This document shows, piece by piece, positions 1 through 5,979 of a stretch of 11,511 bases of DNA. The stretch comes from Thalassiosira profunda. Its lineage: Eukaryota > Bacillariophyta > Thalassiosirophyceae > Thalassiosirales > Thalassiosiraceae. A model generated the notes under the pieces. It was not told where the DNA came from and did not search any database. It saw nothing but the letters and a program-made list of their open reading frames with translations. The DNA lies in assembly GCA_036939355.1 (NCBI GenBank), contig JALLAP010000896.1:1-11511 (forward strand). Direction: 5' to 3'. The position numbers and the translations under genes were made by a program. Within the stretch, counting starts at the first letter, position 1. Every line of letters starts with the position of its first letter.

Positions 1-492
1 GAGCGGTTCGGGTTCGGGAAGCACCGGGGCAAGACGTTCGAGGAAATTGCAAGGGAGGACCCGGACTACCACGAACGCTACAGGTACAAGCTGGAGCAGA
101 GCGGGGAGTCGCCGCAGGGGACGCTGGCCGACTACATTGCGTGGTTCGAGGCGAGCGGGCGGACGGCCGTGCGCGCGAGCACTCGCCCCCCTCGTGCATC
201 CCATAGCTCGTCGGGAGACGAGCGGTTCCCCATGGGCTGCCACAGGGGGGAGACGTTTCGGGAGGTGGCGAGGGCGGATCCGTCGTACCACTTGCGGTGC
301 CAAGCGACGGGCCAGACGCTGAACGGGACGCTGGGGAAGTACGTTCGCTATTTCGAGCGGCACGGGGATCGCTGGGCAGCTAAACGGGGGGAAGTTGCCG
401 CCATCGAAGCTGCCATTGGCATTGTGCCATGTAATTATCCGGAGGACGACGAGGAGGAGTATGATGGGTACGAGTATCTCACGCATCCGTAG
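1..492 (+). CDS. 3' part of a protein with two tandem ExoX-C-like (FGKHxGKTFEE) modules
   Basis: Frame 1 is open from the first base to a TAG at 490-492, giving 163 residues with no start in view, so the gene begins left of the window. Two copies of one module are visible. The first (about residues 1-47) opens FGFGKHRGKTFEEIARED and continues with a DPxYH motif and an LADYIAWFE helix. The second (about 69-116) reads FPMGCHRGETFREVARADPS and ends LGKYVRYFERHGD. The pattern 'FGKxKGKTxEEIxxxDPxYxxW' is that of the ExoX-like C-terminal domain, a small module found beside exonucleases and in many algal proteins of unknown role. The tail is acidic (PEDDEEEYDGYEY). No catalytic domain is visible, so a nuclease function is not implied; the missing N-terminus may hold one. 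The gene converges on the M6 protease gene, with 42 bp between the two stops once that gene's 3' end is corrected. Family assignment is from motif memory. Confidence 0.72.
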   Translation, partial: ERFGFGKHRGKTFEEIAREDPDYHERYRYKLEQSGESPQGTLADYIAWFEASGRTAVRASTRPPRASHSSSGDERFPMGCHRGETFREVARADPSYHLRCQATGQTLNGTLGKYVRYFERHGDRWAAKRGEVAAIEAAIGIVPCNYPEDDEEEYDGYEYLTHP

Positions 493-534
493 GTATTGTC
501 GCACTGCACAATGTGGAGGTTGTAATGTCTAGCT

Positions 535-2488
535 TTACTTGAATATTGCAGTCGAGTCTTCGGGCTCCTGATCGTCGTCGATTCCCCACGTGCTGAAGTC
601 CACTCCGGGCCAGGCGGGCGAAGAAGCGTACGAACCTTGATACGTTGNTTCCCCACGTGCTGAAGTCCACTCCGGGCCAGGCGGGCGAAGAAGCGTACGA
701 ACCTTGATACGTTGGCGATGGAATCGATCCCAATGTATCGGTAGTTCCCCCTTCTGTCGGCTGGCTGGACGGTTCGCTGCTACTGCCTCTACTCGGCCGA
801 CTTGACGGTCTGCGGCTCGTACTTGGCTGAGATGTAGGCTGCGTCGAGGGCGTGTCCGAAGGCTCGCTCGAGTGCGAGATGGACGGCTGCGACGACGAAG
901 ACGGCTCGCTTGAGCTCGATGGCTGCACCGAGGGCCGGCCAGAAGGCTGCAGCGTCGGCGGTCTCGTTCGCAGGCCCTCGACGCTGAACGTCATGACTGC
1001 ACCGCTCTCACTGAAGCCGAAGATTCGTACCCCCGAGCTGTGCACAGCTCCATTCTGATACGCGTCCGTGTTGGGGAACGCTGTCTGGCCGGGGCTCAGT
1101 TCGGTCAATGCACTTCCTGCGTGCCAGAGGTCGCCGACGTCGCCCTCGTTGTTGCCTAGCTCCAGGTCATACCCGCCGTCGGCACTCAGCAAAGCGACTC
1201 TGTAATGCATACCATTCTCCGGCCAATAGACGATGCTGTCATCGGTCTGGCCCGGATAGCCCCTGTCAACCTGTCCATTCGCCAGTTCGTCCACGTGATA
1301 TATTGCGATCCCGCCGTGTGCAAGCAACGAATCGTATCCAGTAGGCTGCCGAATCTCCAGCAATAGATACTCTCCTGCAGGAAAGAGGTGCGCGATCTTG
1401 AACACTTTGTTGGCGCTCGCGTCCAGCTCGTACGTGCCATCGTACTCGATAACTTCGGCCTCCGCCCAGCCCACCGAAAGTTTGCTCCACGCGGACAGGT
1501 TCGGCGGATACAGTCCGGTGCCGTCCCATCCCCAGCTCTGGCTCATGAAGTCGTAGGCGCCCAACCCCTTCCCTTGAAAGGTGTAATCGTACAAATCCGG
1601 GAGGCCAAGATAATGCCCCAACTCGTGGCAGATTACCCCCATGCGCACAATGTTAGAATCACACGTCCCATGAAGCGCCGACGACGCGTAGTACCGATTG
1701 GCCTTGACGGTGGCATTGCCAGTGGAAGTCGCGGTCCAATCCAGACCGCCCTTGTGGCTCCAGATCCTATCTGCATTGGGGGTGCCGTGGCAGTCGTCGC
1801 CCCAGAACTCGGCGCCGTGGCCCGAGTGGAAGATTCCGAGCCCGTCCAATGCTCCATTTTCGTCGAGATCGAACGCGGTGAAATCGAACCCAGTACTTGG
1901 CGCGGCCGCGTCGAGTGCGTCAAGCCCCTCGACGATGGCCTCGTGGATCTTGACGAAGCCGTGAGTGCCGTCGGCGTAGTAACTTTCGGGCTTGGATAAT
2001 GTGATCCAATCCACCACTGTAGTGTTGACGGTGAATGCACCATTCGAGTTGGCCCAATAGACCTGCCTGACACTCCCCGTCGGGGCGACGTCGTCGGTGT
2101 AGTTGGCGACGCCCACCCCGCCGTCTTCGGAGGTGTACAGCCGCGAGATGTCATCGCGCGAGGGGAGGGCGCGGTCGGCGTGGTCGGCGAAGCGGAGGAG
2201 GAGGACGAGGTTGCGGAACGTCCCTGTTGGGGCGTGATATAGCTTTCGCCGCGGGCCGCGCGCCGCGAGCCGGCGGTGAGACGGGTGCGGCCGATGCTCG
2301 GCGGTGAAGGGGCTGGGGCCGTCGGCGATGGGATGGGGAGGCACGGGGACGATGGGCCGACGCTCGATGGAGTGCACATCAACTGCCCCGGCGGACGGCG
2401 ATGCATCTTCACGAAGGGCGGCCGCCGCCGACGCGGCGTGGCCCGCCAGCGCGAGCGCCGTCCCGACGAGGCACAGAGGACGCTTCAT
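535..2488 (-). CDS. Secreted M6-family zinc metalloprotease with Ser/Pro-rich C-terminal linker
   Basis: Starts at ATG 2488 with a signal peptide (MKRPLCLVGTALALAGHAAS, cleavage likely near residue 24). The catalytic domain spans about residues 90-505. It has the zinc site HELGHYLGLPDLYD at 288-301 (ligands H288, H292 and probably D298; catalytic E289). The M6-type stretch FDLDENGALDGLGIFHSGHG (206-225) contains an acidic loop of possible Ca-binding type. RIWSHKGG (241-248) and YDFMSQSWGWDG (312-323) follow. Residues about 509-580 are a low-complexity PS/QPS/SEPS linker typical of stramenopile exported proteins. Expected role: extracellular or cell-surface peptidase. The 3' end is damaged by assembly: an N at 648 lies between two identical 66-bp copies. 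As printed, the frame runs through the N to a stop at 479 (669 residues) and overlaps gene 1. With one copy and the N removed, it ends ...STWG-IDDDQEPEDSTAIFK at TAA 535-537 (628 residues). The family is confident; the substrate is unknown. Confidence 0.9.
582..714. repeat. Perfect 66-bp direct repeat around a single N (unmerged contig overlap)
   Basis: Bases 582-647 and 649-714 are identical over all 66 positions and are separated only by N at 648. A repeat that abuts a one-base gap on both sides is what results when two contig ends that share sequence are placed side by side without being merged. The 67-base excess shifts the M6 protease frame by one. Collapsing it gives a shorter tail that no longer overlaps the neighbouring gene. 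Confidence 0.93.
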
Positions 2489-2906
2489 CGCGGTGGGCCT
2501 CCTTCAGTTGTCGATGTTATGGCCGCGGCAACTGCTCTAGGAGAAGGACGCCGACGCCGCGAGGGGCATGCAATGGAGGAGGGGGGTGGTGGAGGGCAGA
2601 GATAGAGGAGGGACGCGTACTTACATACATGTGTTAAGAGTCTACGTTGGAATTAGATACTAGGCAGTACTAAAATCAGTACCGTTGTCAAGTTGCAAGT
2701 GGTAGGTACAAAATAAATGTACTTACGTTGTCAGTACTATGTAGATCTCGATTTTGACGCCAAAGATTTTCTGAGCGAGATCTTTGCTTGCGTTGCAGGA
2801 GATGCTCGAACATAGCTCTGTGAGTTGCTGATGGCGCCGGGCCGGGGAGCCGATCAACTAGCCAGGAGAACAGCGCGCATCGATTACAAAGGGAGGACCT
2901 TCCGCC
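2489..2906. promoter_or_regulatory. Divergent intergenic region between M6 protease (-) and type II membrane protein (+)
   Basis: These 418 bp separate two start codons that point away from each other, so the region should hold both promoters and 5' UTRs. The protease side (to about 2610) is G/A-rich on the plus strand. The middle (about 2617-2760) is more AT-rich and contains three CAGTAC hexamers (2665, 2677, 2732) and two GTACTTAC octamers (2617-2624, 2719-2726). An inverted repeat AGATCTCG / CGAGATCT lies at 2743-2750 and 2776-2783; an alternative 7-bp stem, CAAAGAT / ATCTTTG, lies at 2761-2767 and 2780-2786. No convincing ORF or RNA gene was seen. Factor binding is not known. Confidence 0.4.
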
Positions 2907-4280
2907 ATGGCATCTGAATCCAGCCGGCTGCTGGCCGCCTCGGGCTCGGACTACGACGGCGTGCCATCCCCGGACCACCCGCCCTCCTTCTCGGCGGGCA
3001 GCAGCCGGTATTCTGGCTGGCCGTCGATCGTTCTTGCCATTGTAGGCGTCGTCGTGGGCTTGCTGTGGTTTGCCCCTGCCCTGCATACACAAAGCTCCCT
3101 CCGCCCGGGGCCATCCACCTCGGGCCTCCCGCCCCTCGGCGATGCGTCGAGAGGACTCCCGCTCCTCGGCAAATCGAAGGGCAAGAAGCCGGAGGCGGAC
3201 AAGAAGGGCGACGTCCTCGACGAGGACTACGACTGCGCCACCGACGACGGGTACTCGAAGCACACGCTCAAGAGTGCGTACGACCTGCCGTACGCGGCGC
3301 TCTTCCGCGACACGCGCGGGCAGACCAAGTTCGAGGCATCAGACGTGACCATCGTGGGGGACGATGTATACTCAGTGTGCGACAGCTCGTGGGCCATTTC
3401 CAAGTTCACGCGTGACCTGTCGCCCTTCTCGGAGGAGAACGTGCAGATTGGCGACCCGGACCGCAATCCAGAGGAAGACTCGGGCTACGAGGCAATTTTC
3501 TTTCATGAAAATCTATTCTACGTGGTGAGGGAGAGTGTGTTTCATGCAGACCACAACGGCCGCGATGAAGGAGGCAGTGATGACGACGATGATAACGTTG
3601 AGCCCGGCAGTACTGGGGATTATCACGCTGTCATCGAGGAGCTGGACATTGGCGAAGATGACTACACCGTCGTTCGCCAGTGTCAGTGCGAGTTCGAGTT
3701 CGAGGGCGACAGCAAGGGCTTTGAGGGGGCGGTGGGTTTCCCAGATGAAAATGGCGAACTCTACGTCTTGGGACTGTGCGAGGGCAACCACTGTAGCGAG
3801 GAAAGGAAGAAAGAGGTCGGTAACGGCCGCGTTGTGCTCATGAAAAAGAAAGAGGAGGATGTCAATGCGGTGGATGTGACGAGGACCAGCAACCCAGGAG
3901 AGTGCCTCTGGGAGACGGTGCGGGTCGTGAAGATTCCCAAGAGTGCTGCGTTCCTTGACTATTCGGCGATTGATATCACGGCAGATGGCCGGGTGGCAAT
4001 TGCGTCTCAGGAGTACAGCGCCGTCTGGCTTGGCCGTGCGGTTGGCATTACTGATGGAGTCATCGATCCAGACACATTCGAGTTTCAGGACGACGATTCT
4101 TCGGTGCTGCAGTTTCCACGCGACGGCGGCTGCCACACGGTCTACTGCAATATCGAAGGCATTCACTTCATGAACGACGAGATGCTCATGGCAGTGTCGG
4201 ACAAGATGAAGAGCAAGGGGCGGCAGGACTTTCGCTGCCACGAGAAGGATCAGAGCATTCATGCGTTTGTCATTCCGTGA
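2907..4280 (+). CDS. Type II single-pass membrane protein with Cys-rich, acidic ectodomain; function unknown
   Basis: A 457-residue protein starting at an ATG in a good context (CCGCCATGG). A short polar N-terminal tail (1-38) is followed by one hydrophobic segment (about 39-57, including IVLAIVGVVVGLLWFA) and then a Pro/Gly/Lys-rich stalk (about 62-100). All ten cysteines (110, 158, 259, 261, 291, 296, 333, 409, 414, 444) lie after the membrane segment, which fits an oxidising lumen or the outside of the cell and a type II orientation. The ectodomain is rich in beta-like stretches (DVTIVGDDVYSVCD, NGELYVLGLCEGN, DITADGRVAIAS, GIHFMNDEMLMAVSD, SIHAFVIP) and has an acidic insert near 219-252. 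The recurring 'DG/NG + hydrophobic strand' pattern suggests a beta-propeller or esterase-like fold, but I do not recognise the family. It shares a 418-bp divergent upstream region with the M6 protease. Coding is well supported; function is not. Confidence 0.82.
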   Translation: MASESSRLLAASGSDYDGVPSPDHPPSFSAGSSRYSGWPSIVLAIVGVVVGLLWFAPALHTQSSLRPGPSTSGLPPLGDASRGLPLLGKSKGKKPEADKKGDVLDEDYDCATDDGYSKHTLKSAYDLPYAALFRDTRGQTKFEASDVTIVGDDVYSVCDSSWAISKFTRDLSPFSEENVQIGDPDRNPEEDSGYEAIFFHENLFYVVRESVFHADHNGRDEGGSDDDDDNVEPGSTGDYHAVIEELDIGEDDYTVVRQCQCEFEFEGDSKGFEGAVGFPDENGELYVLGLCEGNHCSEERKKEVGNGRVVLMKKKEEDVNAVDVTRTSNPGECLWETVRVVKIPKSAAFLDYSAIDITADGRVAIASQEYSAVWLGRAVGITDGVIDPDTFEFQDDDSSVLQFPRDGGCHTVYCNIEGIHFMNDEMLMAVSDKMKSKGRQDFRCHEKDQSIHAFVIP

Positions 4281-4508
4281 GATCGTCCACTAGATGTTGC
4301 AGGGAGGATGTATGAGACAAGTTGAGTTGTGGTGGGATAGAATGGAGAGATCCGTAGAGACTTTTTCTACACTTCCAACAGAAGCACTTCCGTTGCGGGC
4401 AGCTATCTGACTGGTTTTGATCTTCACTTCCTGTGCTAATACATTCAGATTAATGCACGATGTACCTATGTTCATTTCAGACCATTCTGCCGCTCTCTCT
4501 CGTTCTCT
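4281..4508. other. Short convergent intergenic region
   Basis: These 228 bp lie between the stop of the membrane protein gene (+) and the stop of the HMG-like gene (-). The stretch is moderately AT-rich and should hold the two 3' UTRs and polyadenylation sites. No ORF with recognisable content, RNA gene or strong hairpin was seen. Confidence 0.5.
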
Positions 4509-5571
4509 TCACGCCGCCCACGCCGCCACCGCGTGCTTTCCCTCCGTCGGCGCTCCCCGCTGGGCCATTTCCCGCTCGAACAGCTGGCGCATCATCCGCA
4601 CGTTGGGATCGGCGTCCTTCTCCAACTTGGCGGAAGAGACCTCCGCCGGGACGGGCTCGTACGAGACGACCGAGGGGCTGCGGGGCATCGTCGCCTCCTG
4701 CTGAACGTCCGTCGAGAGGCAGGCATCCGAGTTCAGGGCCTCCGGCTCGAAGCAGAAGGGTTCGCAAAGACCAAAAATCCCAATCTCCTGCGCGAAGACG
4801 TCGTTCATCTGCTCGACGCTGATGACGTCCTGCAGGGGGGCCGTCAGCTCCTCGACGACCTGCGGCAGCGGGGGCAGGGGCAGGCAGAGGGACGCGCACG
4901 CGGCGTCCTCCGCCCCGGGCATGTCGTGATGCGAACTGACGCTCTCTTGCGGCTCCGGAACTGCGGCCTTCTTGCGCCGCCTTCCGCGCCGGGCCTTCGC
5001 CTTGGCCGCGGCGGCCTGCCGGGTGGACCGGGGCCGCGTCGCCTGCGGTGCAGACGCCTCGGACTCGGCGCCGCCCCCGTCCGCCTTCCATTCCGCCAGC
5101 GCCGTCTTGTACCCGCGCTTCCCTGCCGCGCACACCTCCGAGCAGTACGCGCGGACGTCGGCGCCGGCCGCCTCCCACGCGGCGGAGACGCGGCGGCTCA
5201 ACTCGTGGAACCCGATGGCGCCGTGGCTTTTGCGGTGCTTGCGCTTCCGCCGCTGCTCCTTCCCGGGGAGGAACCAATCGTAGGGCAGGGCGAGGTCGGC
5301 GTAGCGGCCCGGGAGGGGCGGGCGGCCGGCGTAGGAGGGCTGGGTGGGGCGGAAGGCGTCGCTGTCGAAGTCGGGATCGGATGATTGCAGATCGTGCTGG
5401 AGGATGTACGCGCGCTCGAGTTGGAAGAAAATGTTGTACTGCGGGGGAGGAGGCGGCGAGGAGAGGGGTTAGGGTTGGTTAGGTGCATGCACTCAGCTGA
5501 GACGAGCACAATGTGAGCGCTCTTACCTCGGTGCAGGGCCGAGGCGGCTTGGCGGTGTCGGCAGTGCTCAT
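4509..5571 (-). CDS. HMG-box-like nuclear protein, two exons (5571-5527 and 5438-4509)
   Basis: Exon 1 encodes 15 residues (MSTADTAKPPRPCTE) from ATG 5571. It joins exon 2 in phase 0 to give ...PRPCTE-YNIFFQLERAYILQ, which matches the start of an HMG box (P-x-x-x-YN-x-FF-x-x-ER). After an insert (about 30-70) and a basic run KEQRRKRKHRKSHG (75-88) comes the second half, IGFHELSRRVSAAWEAAG (90-107) and YKTALAEWKA (125-134), with the W and Y typical of HMG helices. This 'split' HMG form with an inserted KRKHRKSHG segment is one I associate with diatom proteins. Another basic cluster (about 161-172, KAKARRGRRRKK) may be a nuclear localisation signal. The remainder is low-complexity and ends LFEREMAQRGAP...; the total is 324 residues. 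A DNA- or chromatin-binding role is inferred. In this frame an unspliced reading would not connect to any ATG giving the N-terminal HMG motif, which supports the splice. Confidence 0.83.
5439..5526 (-). other. Spliceosomal intron (88 bp) in the HMG-like gene
   Basis: On the minus strand the donor is GAG|GTAAGA (5526 downward). The acceptor is a C/T-rich tract ending CCCCGCAG| at 5439. Removing these 88 bp joins exon 1 to exon 2 in phase 0 and reconstitutes a continuous HMG-type motif across the junction, which is independent support for both sites. The length is normal for a diatom intron. Confidence 0.87.
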
Positions 5572-5979
5572 GGCTGGAGTTCTATCACGGATGATTGCAA
5601 TGGATGCTGAGGGCGAAATTTGAGCGTCGAGTGATCTGATTTGCAAATGAACTTCGCTTGTATCTTGGCATGCAGGCGGCAACGTCGGTCTTCTGCTTCA
5701 TCATCAACTTGCGGCAGCAGCGAACAGGTGGAGATTTGTCGTCTCGCAAGATCCTCCAGCTTTTTTAGACAGCTGAGCAGTTTTGAGCCCCCCCAAGCGG
5801 TCATTGTCGGTCATAGTAGGACAAGTTCCAGACGCGGATCGGACGAATGGGCGGCGTTGAGCGAAAATGCGGCCCGTCGTTTGCAGGCACAGGGAGTCTG
5901 TAATGTGTTGTAGTACCTAGGTAATGTCAATGTCAAACGATTTGCAAGGGATCTGGTGGTCAGGTGAACGTCTTGTTTC
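5572..5979. other. Tandem intergenic region: upstream of HMG-like gene, downstream of WDR70-like gene
   Basis: These 408 bp lie between two minus-strand genes, so they should carry the promoter and 5' UTR of the HMG-like gene and the 3' UTR of the WDR70-like gene. Base composition drops towards AT compared with the flanking coding DNA. Small open frames on both strands (for example 5641-5913 +) have no family signature or plausible composition. I see no RNA gene. Confidence 0.45.

Noticed and set aside
582..714. Reading the 66-bp and 72-bp repeats as biological tandem repeats or CRISPR-like units
   Set aside because: Each has exactly two copies abutting a single N, in different genes with unrelated sequences. 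An assembly join explains both; there are no spacers and no third copy.
1388..1999. Plus-strand 203-codon frame opposite the M6 protease catalytic domain
   Set aside because: It mirrors the protease codons and shows no motif of its own. The protease carries all family hallmarks on the minus strand.
2688..3263. 191-codon minus-strand frame across the promoter and start of the membrane protein
   Set aside because: It crosses an AT-rich non-coding region and runs antisense to the transmembrane segment; no signature or good start is present.
3513..4262. 249-codon open frame on the minus strand inside the type II membrane protein gene
   Set aside because: It is fully antisense to a well-formed gene and has no domain, signal or sensible start context. 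GC-rich codon use on the plus strand removes stops from the opposite frame.
4477..5277. 266-codon minus-strand frame overlapping the HMG-like gene
   Set aside because: It is a shifted frame of exon 2 with an Arg/Gly/Ala-rich translation. The HMG motifs and the splice junction support the other frame.
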